Below, one piece after another: positions 39,483-49,243 of a DNA stretch of 64,000 nt. The stretch is from contig VRVR01000032.1 of assembly GCA_009859145.1 (NCBI GenBank), forward strand, positions 152,854-216,853. Reading direction: 5' to 3'. The stretch is from Andalucia godoyi (lineage: Eukaryota; Discoba; Jakobea; Jakobida; Andaluciidae). Made by a program: the position numbers and the translations under genes. The notes below the pieces were generated by a model that had not been told where the DNA came from, did not search any database, and saw only the letters and a list, made by a program, of their open reading frames with translations. Position 1 is the stretch's first letter. Each line of letters starts with the position of its first letter.

Positions 39483-41375
39483 ATGCACGAGCTGGACTTG
39501 TTTGTGCTGGAATCGGCGATTGTGATCCGTGCGCAGTCTTTGCCGGCGCAAGCACCAAAATCGGCTCCGTCTGCTGAGAAGTGCCTGATTGTGGATCGAT
39601 CCGATGGCGGGATTTCCGAGTGTGATTCGGGTTCGTTGTCGCCTTCTTTAGTGTCCGAGCTTTCGAGTGCTTCTCCCATGCATGTCTCGGCTCTCCTGGG
39701 TGCCTTGATGCTTCCCTCTGGTCTGTACCTGGTTGTCTCGTGCCGCCGAACCCCCATCGCGCAGTTGTTTGGAAACACTCTGTACTCGTTTTCGGAGATG
39801 CAGTGTATTGCGACGTGCATCTCATCACGATTCATCTCGTCGGATGCTCCATACGTCTCGCGCATCCAGGCGGCCCTTGACCAAGGCTTCTTTTTCGGGT
39901 CTTATTCCTACGACATCACGGTCTCGCTGGAGCAAAATTCGGCATTCTCGAAGCAAGCAGCATCAGCAGCAGCAGCGTCGACGACCAACAAGGTCAGCAA
40001 CAGCAGCCAGAACAATAACAGTAACAACACCAACAGTAGTAGCAACAGCAGCAGCGGCACTAGAAAGCGGAAGAATCACTTGTTTTTTTGGAATGCGCAT
40101 CTCACCTCGGCGCTGCCATTGCCAATTGCGTCAACGTGGACGGTTCGGATGATTCGCGGGTTTGTAGCGTCGTACTATTCAAAAGCAGGCGGATTTTCGT
40201 TTGTGATGATTTCGCGCCAGTCTCCGCAGAGAGCAGGGACGCGTTACTACAGACGCGGGGCAGATCCCCAGACGAGTCATGTGGCCAACTTCACGGAAAC
40301 GGAGCAGATCATTGTGGACCACAAGACACATGCAGCCGAGTCTCTCGTGCAGATTCGGGGGTCGATTCCACTCCGGTGGTCACAGAGGCCAAACATGAAG
40401 TACAAGCCGAAGCCGCGCATTTTGGGAGACGCAGTCTCAAACAATCAGATTGCATTTCAGCATTTGAAGTCGGTGAGTGGCGACTATGGCAAGGTGACGT
40501 GCGTCGATCTGGTGGACCAGAAAGGGTCAGAGGGGGCGATTTCAGCGGCGTTCAAGTCAGCAGTGCTCAATGCGTCTTCGCTTCCTGTTGTATATGAAGG
40601 ATTCGACTTTCACAAGGAGTGTTCGAAAATGAGGTACGATCGGCTTTCGTTGCTGGTGTCGAGACTTCAGCAGCCAATTCACGATTCGTTGTATTCGTGC
40701 ACGCTTAACGACACGGAAACAGTTGTTGAGAAGACGATGCTTTCTCCATCTGCCGTCATTCGTACGAATTGCATGGATTGTTTGGACCGTACAAATGTCA
40801 CCCAGGCCCAGATTGCACGAACGCGCACGCAGGCATTGGAGCTGCTGACTCGCGATCCTCTGTTTGATATCGCTTTTAAGCATGCGTGGGCAGATAATGC
40901 CGATGCCATTTCTACGCTGTATGCCGGCACGGGAGCACTGAAGACGGACTTTACGCGTACAGGTCAACGGTCTCGTGCCGGTGCGATTCGAGATGGTGTG
41001 AACTCCATCACGAGGTACTACCTGAACAACTTCAAGGATGGGCTTCGTCAAGACGGGGTTGATTTGCTGGTCGGAAATGTCATTGTGAAAAAGGGTCAAG
41101 GGTTTCCAGTGTCGGGAGGTGACTATGGCCACATCCTCTTGGTTCTGATCGTGTTGGCGCTTATTGGGATGGTCACTGTCAATCCCATCGTCTTTTCTGC
41201 TTGTATTGTCTTATTGATTGTTCTTGCCGTCAAGCTTCCTGCGTCTTTTGTCAACGATCCGGTTCTCATGAACGAAGACCCGTGGAACGCTACTGCAGCA
41301 GCCGTGACGGGTGTTTCCACGGCAGCTGGCATGAATTCCTCCATTTCCAACAAGCAAACGAGAAAGTCAGATTAA
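39483..41375 (+). CDS. SAC1: SAC1-type phosphoinositide phosphatase, ER membrane
   Basis: The protein has 630 residues from the ATG at 39483. The SAC domain includes GSYSYDITVSLEQ, FFWNAHLTS, RAGTRYYRRGADPQTSHVANFTETEQII and the catalytic CX5RT motif RTNCMDCLDRTN (Cys430). Two adjoining C-terminal hydrophobic segments (ILLVLIVLALIGMVTV...IVFSACIVLLIVLAV) match the ER anchor of SAC1, which dephosphorylates PI4P at ER contact sites. Unusually, a ~40-residue Ser/Asn-rich low-complexity insertion (about 160-200) interrupts the N-terminal half. The VAP-like protein at 47703 is the sort of ER adaptor that brings lipid-transfer partners to SAC1, so both ends of that system are in this window. Confidence 0.94.
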   Translation: MHELDLFVLESAIVIRAQSLPAQAPKSAPSAEKCLIVDRSDGGISECDSGSLSPSLVSELSSASPMHVSALLGALMLPSGLYLVVSCRRTPIAQLFGNTLYSFSEMQCIATCISSRFISSDAPYVSRIQAALDQGFFFGSYSYDITVSLEQNSAFSKQAASAAAASTTNKVSNSSQNNNSNNTNSSSNSSSGTRKRKNHLFFWNAHLTSALPLPIASTWTVRMIRGFVASYYSKAGGFSFVMISRQSPQRAGTRYYRRGADPQTSHVANFTETEQIIVDHKTHAAESLVQIRGSIPLRWSQRPNMKYKPKPRILGDAVSNNQIAFQHLKSVSGDYGKVTCVDLVDQKGSEGAISAAFKSAVLNASSLPVVYEGFDFHKECSKMRYDRLSLLVSRLQQPIHDSLYSCTLNDTETVVEKTMLSPSAVIRTNCMDCLDRTNVTQAQIARTRTQALELLTRDPLFDIAFKHAWADNADAISTLYAGTGALKTDFTRTGQRSRAGAIRDGVNSITRYYLNNFKDGLRQDGVDLLVGNVIVKKGQGFPVSGGDYGHILLVLIVLALIGMVTVNPIVFSACIVLLIVLAVKLPASFVNDPVLMNEDPWNATAAAVTGVSTAAGMNSSISNKQTRKSD

Positions 41376-41513
41376 CCCCCGGTTGTTCTCATTCGCAGTC
41401 CTCTTCCCTCTCCCAGCTGCCTCGTAGTGGTGAAGTAAGCAGTAAACTCCCTTCTCCGTGTTTCTTGAGCTACCTGCTGTAATCTTACCCCCCGTCGATC
41501 ATATGAAATGACG

Positions 41514-41603
41514 TGACAACACTGGCAACACTGACAACACTGACAACGATGACAACACTGACAACACTGACAACGATGACAACACTGACAACACTGACAA
41601 CGA
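41514..41603. repeat. Minisatellite, 10 units of 9 bp with a 27-bp higher order
   Basis: Ten tandem copies of a TGACAACAN-type 9-mer alternate as two TGACAACAC units and one TGACAACGA. Units 2-10 therefore form three copies of a 27-bp array with one substitution. The tract lies in the 3' spacer of SAC1. Its plus-strand frame is a Thr-Leu-Thr repeat, which I regard as non-coding. Confidence 0.95.
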
Positions 41604-41969
41604 TGGCCACTGAACACGATTTGATGCCAAGGATACTACTGCTAACCAGTCCGTGGTCGTTGGGAACACCGAGCCAGCAAAATCCAAACTGTTACTTTTT
41701 TCCCTTCTCAGACTTTATACTTTCATCAACCTTTCGTCATCATCACGCTTTTGTCACTTTTTGCACTGGATTTTCTCCTTTCTCTTCTTTACTTTTCCGT
41801 TTTATTCTCTCTCTCTCTCTCTTTCTTTCTCTCTTTCTTTCTTTCTTATCCACTTTTTTCCAGCGTCTCTGTTTCTTCATACTTTCACTCACACACTGTT
41901 TTACTCTTTGTTGTGTATTCGACACAAACGTTTCAACAAGTCCTGCTGCTATAATTGCTACTGAGAGTC
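41604..41969. other. Spacer with CT/CTTT tract upstream of PACRG
   Basis: A CTCTCT...CTTTCTTTCTTT pyrimidine tract (about 41806-41850) and T/C-rich leader precede the PACRG ATG. I see no gene. Confidence 0.5.
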
Positions 41970-42929
41970 ATGGCTGTGAACAATCGCGGAGTGGCCTCTT
42001 CTCTGTTGGTCAATGATTACATTGCGACACACATTGCGGCTGCGCCTGGCGAGGCTGCTGCTCGCAAGAAGCGTGAGGCGGCTCTTCTGCCTCCGAAGTC
42101 CCAGTCTCCCTTTGGAGACTTTCCAGGAGAAGTCGGGGCAACTCTGAAGACGCGCTCTTTAGGTGCGTCCAAGAAGTCGTCTGTTGATGCAGCAGGAGTA
42201 GCCGCACCGACGTCGCCCAAGGTGGATCCGCAGGATTTTGTGCGAAAGGGTACCGGTTCCGGTGGCCTTGCGTCGTCTCTGCGGTCCGGAAAGAAAGCAG
42301 AAGGTGGGGCGGTGTCTGCTAGCCCACCAAAGGCTCGTGCATACGACAAGCGACCGATTCCGGCCACGGAATTCCGTCGATTCTATGACCGTGGCGACCT
42401 TCCTATTGCCGTGGACCACTCTGGTGGAATGAAGATTCAGTGGAAGGTGGACATCCAGAAGCTGGATTATCACCACTACCTGCCCATCTTCTTCGATGGA
42501 CTTCGCGAGAAGGAAGAGCCGTACCGCTTCCTGTCTGTGCAGGGATGTTTGGATTTGCTGGAGCATGGAGGAAACAAGAACTTACCGGTTGTGCCACAGC
42601 TCATCATTCCCATCAAGACTGCGCTGAATACTCGAGATCCCGAGATTGTGTGCACAGTGCTCAAGGTGCTGCAGCAACTGGTTGTCTCAGGGGAGATGAT
42701 TGGCGAGGCACTGGTTCCGTACTATCGCCAGATTCTGCCGGTTCTGAACCTCTTCAAAAACAAGAACATCAACATTGGAGACAAGATCGAGTACTCGCAA
42801 AAGAACAGACTGAACCTCGGCGATCTAATCGACGAGACGCTCCAACTCTTGGAAATTCACGGAGGCGAGGACGCATTCATCAACATCAAATACATGATCC
42901 CGTGCTATGAATCCTGCGTTCTCAACTAG
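41970..42929 (+). CDS. PACRG: Parkin co-regulated gene protein (PACRG)
   Basis: The protein has 319 residues from the ATG at 41970. The first 120 residues are Ala/Ser/Lys-rich and disordered. The C-terminal 200 residues are a strong PACRG match: [16 protein letters not shown], the [20 protein letters not shown] block, [45 protein letters not shown] and [21 protein letters not shown] is a microtubule inner protein of axonemal doublets, placed at the A-B tubule inner junction. It is kept in organisms with motile cilia or flagella, so this gene says the organism has a flagellated stage. It is convergent with the GNAT gene. Confidence 0.96.
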   Translation: MAVNNRGVASSLLVNDYIATHIAAAPGEAAARKKREAALLPPKSQSPFGDFPGEVGATLKTRSLGASKKSSVDAAGVAAPTSPKVDPQDFVRKGTGSGGLASSLRSGKKAEGGAVSASPPKARAYDKRPIPATEFRRFYDRGDLPIAVDHSGGMKIQWKVDIQKLDYHHYLPIFFDGLREKEEPYRFLSVQGCLDLLEHGGNKNLPVVPQLIIPIKTALNTRDPEIVCTVLKVLQQLVVSGEMIGEALVPYYRQILPVLNLFKNKNINIGDKIEYSQKNRLNLGDLIDETLQLLEIHGGEDAFINIKYMIPCYESCVLN

Positions 42930-43218
42930 TGCAGACGCCCTTTCTCTCGTTTTTCTGTTTCTCTTTTCTGTGGCGTTTTTGTTTGACTAGTGAGACTTGA
43001 CTTGCGTGTGCACTTGTTCTCTTTTCCATTTCTTTGATTTTGTATAGATGATTTTTTGTTTTCTCCGTCTCCAATCCTGTTGCTGGTATTGCGCTGTGTG
43101 CGTGTGCGTGTTTGTGTGTGTGTGTGTGTGTGCTTTATTCATTTCCATAAAAGTTACGAAATGTAATCCAAGTGTTTTGTTTACCTTTTCGCATTCGCGA
43201 ACTTCGCCGCCATCCACG

Positions 43219-43905
43219 TCAGAAGAGAGGCTTTTCATGGAACGCGAGACAGCAGGGCTGCTTGAGCAGATTTGGTTTCGGGAATGGTTTGTCTTGCACG
43301 AACTTGTATCCCATTGCTGCGTAGTACTCGCGCAGATCATACCGAAGATCCAGCGCAGCCAATCGCATTCTCAGCGGTAGCGGACGATCTAACCTTTCAA
43401 CTTCTTCGACGGCCTTGCACGTTCGCTGCACACACGACTCGAGCAACGCAATCACTGCCTTTCCGATTCCTACGCGTTGCAAGCCAGGATGAATGCTCAA
43501 AAGCCCAAAGTACACGGTTGGGAACGGCTCCTGGCTCTGCACGAACATCGCCAACACAAGTCCGTTGTACCTTGAAATGTCCTGCACAGACAACCATTCC
43601 GCAGGCATCTCACGCGCCGCACTCCCGTCCGGAAACACCGATGCCACATACAACACGCCATTGGAGAGATCGCGACCATCTCGGATAATCTCTTCCACTT
43701 CCTCTTCAGACGTCCGAGGCCCGATTTTCAAATGTGCCTCACTCAGGTACGCGTCGTTCACAAGCCGCGTGATCTCCCTCACATCTCCCGGTTCCGCTCG
43801 GCGAACATGCAAGCTCGGACTCCCAGCGAGCTTTGCAACTCGCAGAACCGATCCTTCAAACCCAACAGTTCCCAAATGCCGCACATTCCCAGCGCTCACA
43901 ATCAT
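43219..43905 (-). CDS. GNAT-family N-acetyltransferase
   Basis: The protein has 228 residues from the ATG at 43903-43905. The GNAT motif A/P-loop is present as YFGLLSIHPGLQRVGIGKAVIALL, with the QRVGIG acetyl-CoA pyrophosphate-binding turn. It is preceded by HVRRAEPGDVREITRLVNDAY (typical first strand and helix) and followed by the YDLREYYAAMGYKFV motif B region. GNATs acetylate amines of proteins or small molecules. The long helix 1-2 loop (TSEEEVEEIIRDGRD) is also seen in single-domain protist GNATs. The substrate cannot be deduced. The N-terminal 40 residues lack a clear targeting signal. Confidence 0.85.
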   Translation of the reverse strand: MIVSAGNVRHLGTVGFEGSVLRVAKLAGSPSLHVRRAEPGDVREITRLVNDAYLSEAHLKIGPRTSEEEVEEIIRDGRDLSNGVLYVASVFPDGSAAREMPAEWLSVQDISRYNGLVLAMFVQSQEPFPTVYFGLLSIHPGLQRVGIGKAVIALLESCVQRTCKAVEEVERLDRPLPLRMRLAALDLRYDLREYYAAMGYKFVQDKPFPKPNLLKQPCCLAFHEKPLF

Positions 43906-44095
43906 GATCACAGCTTTGGCCCTAGGCGCGACTGCGTTGTGCAAAGCCCAATTTGGCTGCTTCTTTCAGATTCTCCTATCCACCCAACGTTATAAAGAAC
44001 AACAGTTTCCCCGAAGCCCTCCGAACTGAAACCCCCGATGGAATTTCGCTTACATGCCGCTGATTAATAACAGGTCATTGTCATGCATACGGAAG

Positions 44096-44104
44096 TGTAT
44101 ATAA
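44096..44104 (+). promoter_or_regulatory. TATA-like box ahead of the Fanzor relic
   Basis: GTATATAAAC lies about 70 bp before the first ATG of the TnpB/Fanzor relic. It may be the remnant of the element's own promoter, but a chance AT-rich match is possible. Confidence 0.3.
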
Positions 44105-44166
44105 ACAGACACGGTCGTTTTTTGGTTTCACTTTTTTAATTCAAATATGGGCGTGAGTGCGCTGCG

Positions 44167-44600
44167 ATGACGCATTCGCCTATGCCTATGCCTACGCCTA
44201 CGCCTACGCCGCTCGATGCAGGGCCTCCTAGGTCCCGCAGACCTACTAAGAGACCACGTGTCACTGCGCCTACCGCCTCTTCCTCTCGTATCTCCAGTTG
44301 CATCAATCGCTGCAACTGAGGACACGAAAGCGCCTGCTGCTAGGGCCGTCAGAATCAAAATGCACCCTTCTCAGGAACAACGTGCCACGCTGAGAAAGTG
44401 GCTCACCAATTGATCGAGATTGGGAACGGAGCGCGGAGCGCGGAGCATCTATCTGAAGAATGCCGTGAGGCGTGTTGGAGGCCTATCCCCTTCCCGGCGA
44501 CGGGATGCAAGACTGAATATGCATGTCTATTCGTAGATATGCATGTTCAGTGTGTAATGTAGGCGAGTGTCTTTTGATGTGTGTATAATGAAAACCGAAA
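44167..44600 (+). pseudogene. Internally deleted TnpB/Fanzor transposon relic, copy 1
   Basis: An ATG at 44167 opens a Pro/Arg-rich stretch (SRRPTKRPRVTAPTA) that looks like a nuclear localisation segment. After a frameshift, the next frame reads RAVRIKMHPSQEQRATLRKW, the N-terminal helix-turn-helix signature of OrfB/TnpB and Fanzor nucleases. Only a few bases later comes IDRDW (44409-44423). After one extra base it continues as NGAR, and, past a 7-bp tandem duplication, as IYLK. This is the RuvC-III motif (DRDxNGARNIxLK). An intact protein has several hundred residues between these parts, so the centre is missing. The copy cannot encode a nuclease. The 3' part, about 44440-44560, is shared with copy 2, including a hairpin. 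Confidence 0.68.
44514..44549 (+). ncRNA. Hairpin with TTCG tetraloop, possible omega/fRNA remnant
   Basis: Sixteen bases (44514-44529) pair with 44534-44549 around a TTCG loop: 14 Watson-Crick pairs and two G-U in RNA. It lies just after the RuvC-III end of relic copy 1. The position agrees with guide RNAs of TnpB/Fanzor elements, which overlap the 3' end of the gene. An aligned hairpin exists in copy 2. Transcription is not known. Confidence 0.45.
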
Positions 44601-44847
44601 AATAATAATAACGGCAACAGTATAAAAAAATCCGGTTTTCGCTGACTGTAGATCGGCGATTCTAAGGGATTGAGTGTTTTCGAAACGGTACAAATAGAAG
44701 CACATCCAAGTTTTGTGTGTGTGAGCGAATGAGTGTGTGAGAGAGTGTGTGAGAGAGAGAGAGTGTGTGTGTGTGAGAGAGAGAGTGTGTGTGAGCGAGT
44801 GTGGAAACGTTGAGACGGTATTTTGGGGGGCCGAGTGTGTGGGAGCG
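44601..44847. repeat. GT/GA-rich leader of the kinesin-14 gene
   Basis: An imperfect GTGTGT/GAGAGA tract (about 44714-44808) fills the region before the kinesin-14 ATG. It keeps the upstream frame open without an ATG and is probably 5' untranslated or promoter sequence. Confidence 0.6.
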
Positions 44848-45858
44848 ATGCCACAGCTATTGTATAAAGGAATTGTAAAGTATCCTTTCCAAGGCTCCAA
44901 AGAACAGCATCAGCTGAGTGTTCGGCAGGGCGACGCGGTGGATGTTCTGCGCGTTCACAAGGTGGAAGATGGAGAATGGTTCTTGTGTTTACTCTCGCGG
45001 ACGGGACAAGAAGGGATCATTCCAGCGGGATATGTAGACATCAAGCAGGATATCAGCAAGCTGAAGATTATGACTCCTGGGAATAACACGGAGATGATTG
45101 GAGATCGAGAGAAGCAGCGGCGGATGCAGGAGGCCATGGCACTTGGGTTTTCACTAGATGAGCTCAATGAGATGAACGACCGTGGTCGTGGTGGCGATGA
45201 TGGTGATGGCGATGGCGATGATGACGACTTGGAAGATGATTTTGAAGATGCCGAGACTGCATCGACTACTGCGAACGATGATGATGCGTCCGATCTTGCA
45301 GATTCGCGATTGCTGGATCTCGAGCGGCGGCTGGAGGATGCTGAGAAGAACCGCTGGGAGGCGCTGGAAAATGAAAAAAAGGCGCGACAGCAGGTGTCGC
45401 TGCTTCAGAAGTCGCTGGAGGCGGCATCGAGAGACAAGGCAAAGGTGGCGGAGTGGAAGCGTGAGGTGCAAGAACTCTCAGACATGTATGCTGAATGGGA
45501 GGCAACGGCGAGCCGAGCACTGGCTGACAGCGACATGGCTGCTGTCTTTGAGAGTTATAAGACCTCCACTGAAAGCAGGATGAAAAATCTGGAACGGTCA
45601 GAGCTTGTGCTCAAGGAAAAGGAGTCCGAGTTGGAGGTTGTGCGAGAGCAGCTATTTTCATTGCAAGCTAAACAGGAGGCCATTGCAGCAACCGCTGCAA
45701 GAGCCGCGACCACCGCCGCCGCCGCTGCTGCTGCAGGCTCTGCCACTCAAAAATCAAGAATTCCGAGCGCTTCTGCGAGGGACGCTGCGAAAAAACCGTC
45801 GACAGCATTGCAGAAATCCAAACCTTCTGCTTCATCTTCATCGTCGTCGTCGTCGTCG

Positions 45859-45889
<31 letters not shown>

Positions 45890-47565
45890 CCACATCCATG
45901 CCTTCTACTACTGCTGCTAACTCTGCTCAAGTGAATTCTGCACAGCTGCAAAAGGCGCTGGGGGACGTGGAGAAAATGGAGAAAGACAAACAGGGATTGA
46001 TCGCGCAAAAGCAGGTGCTCGAAAAAGAGCTTCAAACCGTCAAAGCGGACAAGGCGGCTTTAGAGAAAGAGCGCGATGGACTTGCAAGGGAGAATCAGAA
46101 CCTAAAGGATCGCATGACCAAATCGTCTTCAGAACTGGAGCACGAGCGCGAGAGGGAGCGTGAACGCTTGGAAAAGTTGTCCAAGGATTCACAACTGAAA
46201 GGTTCCGAACTGGATACTCTCAAAGCAGCTCTTGCAGCAGAGCGCGCGCAGGTAGCGTCTCTTGCCGAGCAGGCTTCACGACTTGCAAAGAAGAACACTG
46301 CTCAGGCGAATAGCATGCAGCAACTTGCAGCTCTGAAAAAGAAGACAAGCGCCATGCGGATAATGCTGAAGGAGTCGGTTCCAAAGTTGCTTGCTGCGTA
46401 TGCCTCGTACATTCGAAATGAGTTTCCAAAGTTTATTGCTTCTCAGCTTGGCGACTCCAGAAAGGAGATGGTGGAGCTTCAAGCGCGGTACAAGAAGGAG
46501 CTGCACGAACGGAGAAGACTGTTCAATCTCGTGCAGGAGCTGCGAGGCAACATTCGTGTATTTTGTCGCATTCGACCATCGTCCGTCGCTTCTCCGGCCC
46601 TTACAATGTCTGACGAGTATTCTGTCCGCGTGCTGAGTGCTACGGTCCCCAAACTGGGAACACCGCAGGCCTTTGAGTTTGACCAGTGCTTTGGTCCGCA
46701 GGCGCGGCAGGAAGAAATCTTTGGGCAGATTCAAGATTTGGCGACTTCGTGCGTGGACGGATTCAACGTGTGCATTTTTGCGTATGGCCAAACGGGTTCT
46801 GGAAAGACACACACCATGGAAGGTACTCCGGAGAATCGCGGTATCAATTGGAGGACGCTGAAGGAACTGTTCCGTATCCGGTCGGAGAAGATTGAGCAGG
46901 GAGACACAATGGATATTCAGGTTGCGGTCATGGAAATCTACAATGACGCAGTCTACGACTTGCTTGCTGTGCAGTCGACACGAGAGAAAGTCAAAATTGA
47001 CAATATCCGGGTTGCTGGAAAACAGGGAGTGGAGGTTGTTGGACTTACCCGAGTCGCGTGTGCAACGGTGGACCAGGTTGTGAAGGTGCTGACCATGGGA
47101 TATTCGAATCGTGCGATTGGGGCGACCAACATGAACGAGCATTCATCGCGCTCTCACTGCATCCTGTCTGTGTATGTGGACGTCCGCAATACACAGACAA
47201 AGAACATCACTCAAGGCAAGCTGCACTTGGTCGATCTTGCTGGCTCTGAGCGAGTCAAGAAATCCGAAGTCACCGGCCAACGAATGGTGGAAGCACAACA
47301 AATCAATTTGTCGCTCTCTGCTCTCGGTGATGTTATTTCCGCACTCGTATCAAAGGCCTCTTTTGTGCCATATCGCAACTCCAAACTCACCACTGTCCTT
47401 CAGGATTCGCTTGGAGGAGACGCGAAGACGCTGATGATTGTGACTGCCAGTCCTGATGAAGACAACGTGCTGGAGAGTTTCAATTCGCTCCAGTTTGCAA
47501 CTCGCGTCCGAAATGTGCAGAATGAAGCAAAGAAGCATGTTGCAGCAGCCGATTCCAACGTTTGA
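44848..47565 (+). CDS. Kinesin-14 with N-terminal SH3 domain
   Basis: The protein has 905 residues from the ATG at 44848. The first ~65 residues form an SH3 domain (YKGIVKYPFQGSKEQHQLSV, GEWFLCLLSRTGQEGIIPAG, YVD). An acidic Asp/Glu stretch, coiled coil and a poly-Ser tract encoded by TCG/TCA repeats (45835-45892) follow, then more coiled coil and a C-terminal motor from about 575. The motor has RVFCRIRPS, the P-loop GQTGSGKT (647-654), NMNEHSSRSHCIL, LVDLAGSERV and FATRVRNVQNEAKKH. A C-terminal motor joined through the neck sequence ELRGNIRVFCRIRP is diagnostic of minus-end-directed kinesin-14. The SH3 at the tail, in place of the usual microtubule- or cargo-binding region, is unusual and would recruit proline-rich partners. 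Confidence 0.93.
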
Positions 47566-47702
47566 AAAATCTTCCGTTTTTTCGTTGCGCATTATAAATC
47601 GTAGAAAAAGACATGATAGGACAATGGAAACCCTCGATTTCTTCATACTTTAACGTTTTTCTTCCTTTTGTCATTTATCATTTGTTTTCTTTCTTCTTCT
47701 TT

Positions 47703-48929
47703 TTAAGCAGAAAGCCGTCCAACGATCAGCGCAACCAACACGGCAATCAACAACATGGTCCAGTTCTGCATGAACGACTGGTCCGCAACCACCACCGTCT
47801 TGGTCGCAGCGGCTCCAGAAGCCCCAGGTGCGTTCGACGTTGCCGTGCCAGAAGACGCAGCGCTTGCATCCTTCTTTGCGGCAACGAGTGCCTGTTGCAG
47901 CGCCACGAACTCCTCTCTCATTCTCTGCAACTCCCGCGTTTGCATCTCTCCCTGTCTCTTCAGCTCAACATTCTTTTCCGAGATTCGCGATTCTCGATCC
48001 CGGATCCTGGAAATCTCTTCCTTGAGCGACACAACTTCGACACGCAGTGCACTGGCCTCGTCCAACCCAGCGCCTTTATCATCGTAGGTGGAAATTCCGG
48101 GCGACGAGCTTTGGGAAGGATTGTATGTCGGCGTGGAGCTCTGTGCAGCCGTGGACGTGGGCGGGGATGATGCCGATCCTGATGCAGTAGATGATGTTGC
48201 GCTCGACTGCGCTGGACTCGTAGAAAGCGCCGCGAAAGACGGTCCAGAAGACCCGGGAGAATTCGGCACGCTTGTGCTGGCACTGCCGGTGGCGCCACTG
48301 TCATCCTTCTGGCCACTGTCCTTGGCTCCGCCGCCATTGGTCGGCGTCCCCGTGTTTGCAGCGACGGACAGCACTGCATACACCTGCTCCTGCGACATGA
48401 GCTCTGGAGCAACGACTGCGATCTGCGATTTTGCATCATCCCAAACTCGCACTCGCAGCATCTCAGGCGGTGCATTTTCAAACAAGCACTTCACCTTTTG
48501 TCTCGTTACTCGCGCCTCGTCGTACTTTCCCTTTTCCCATACATCGTCATCTGCGCCGGGTTTCGAAGACACGAATTCATCTTCCAAAACGCGGAATTCC
48601 AGCATGAACTTATCGCGCATAGCCTGGTTCTGAAGATCTGAGAGAATCGCACCGGTCGCATCTCGGATAGTCAGCGTAATCGACACATGCACCGTCTGTC
48701 CCGGAAGCAGGATTCCAGCACGTGGCTTCACCACATAGCGCCCAGGAGCAGTCGTCTTGACCTTGAAGGCTAGCGGCGTCTCGTGAGGCTGGCACGTCAC
48801 ATTCTGCAACGACACAATGTTCGTTATCGGTCGTTGGAGCGGAGTCGGGAAGAACAGCGCGCTCGGAGTAACCACAAGATCAGTTGTAGTGCTCGACGAT
48901 CCAGGAGAACTCGGAGACAGCGTGGACAT
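47703..48929 (-). CDS. VAP-like MSP-domain protein, tail-anchored
   Basis: The protein has 408 residues from the ATG at 48927-48929. The N-terminal MSP domain (about 10-140) shows VVTPSALFFPTPLQRPITNI, LQNVTCQPHETPLAFKVKTT and PGRYVVKPRAGILLPGQTVH, the FFAT-binding fold of VAP/Scs2. A Ser/Ala/Pro-rich linker, a coiled coil (ASALRVEVVSLKEEISRIRD) and a C-terminal membrane anchor (MLLIAVLVALIVGRLSA) follow. VAPs sit in the ER membrane and tether lipid-transfer and contact-site proteins. The long Ser-rich linker is larger than in animal VAPs. It is convergent with kinesin-14 (137 bp apart). Confidence 0.92.
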   Translation of the reverse strand: MSTLSPSSPGSSSTTTDLVVTPSALFFPTPLQRPITNIVSLQNVTCQPHETPLAFKVKTTAPGRYVVKPRAGILLPGQTVHVSITLTIRDATGAILSDLQNQAMRDKFMLEFRVLEDEFVSSKPGADDDVWEKGKYDEARVTRQKVKCLFENAPPEMLRVRVWDDAKSQIAVVAPELMSQEQVYAVLSVAANTGTPTNGGGAKDSGQKDDSGATGSASTSVPNSPGSSGPSFAALSTSPAQSSATSSTASGSASSPPTSTAAQSSTPTYNPSQSSSPGISTYDDKGAGLDEASALRVEVVSLKEEISRIRDRESRISEKNVELKRQGEMQTRELQRMREEFVALQQALVAAKKDASAASSGTATSNAPGASGAAATKTVVVADQSFMQNWTMLLIAVLVALIVGRLSA

Positions 48930-49243
48930 TTTCACAAAACAAAACAAACCCAAATAATGAACTTTTCTGGGAACAGAACGGAAACCACAAAGGACAAAAA
49001 CCTTCACAGACTAGCAAAACAAAACAAAACAAAACAAAACAAAACACAACAAAACCAAGAAATGACGTATATATATCAGAGTTGGGACTATTTGAAAACA
49101 TCTTCGACAAACGACCCGATATTCGGGGAGTTGTTTTTTTACAGCAGATGAAACAAGCAGTAAAGGTTTGGGCCAATGGAGAAGCTGGAGGACGACAACG
49201 GCGATGGGCCACTGGTACGCTTCTTTGTGCTTTCCATATTTAT
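48930..49243. other. Spacer with (AAAAC)6
   Basis: Six AAAAC units (49016-49045) lie in the presumed leader of the VAP-like gene. The rest separates it from the ankyrin gene on the same strand. I see no gene. Confidence 0.6.

Noticed and set aside
41514-41603. Regular short repeats considered as a CRISPR array
   Set aside because: The units are contiguous 9-mers without spacers, so this is a minisatellite in a eukaryotic genome.
48088-48633. 181-residue plus-strand frame opposite the VAP-like gene
   Set aside because: It is antisense to a conserved MSP-domain gene and its linker, with no independent protein-like features.
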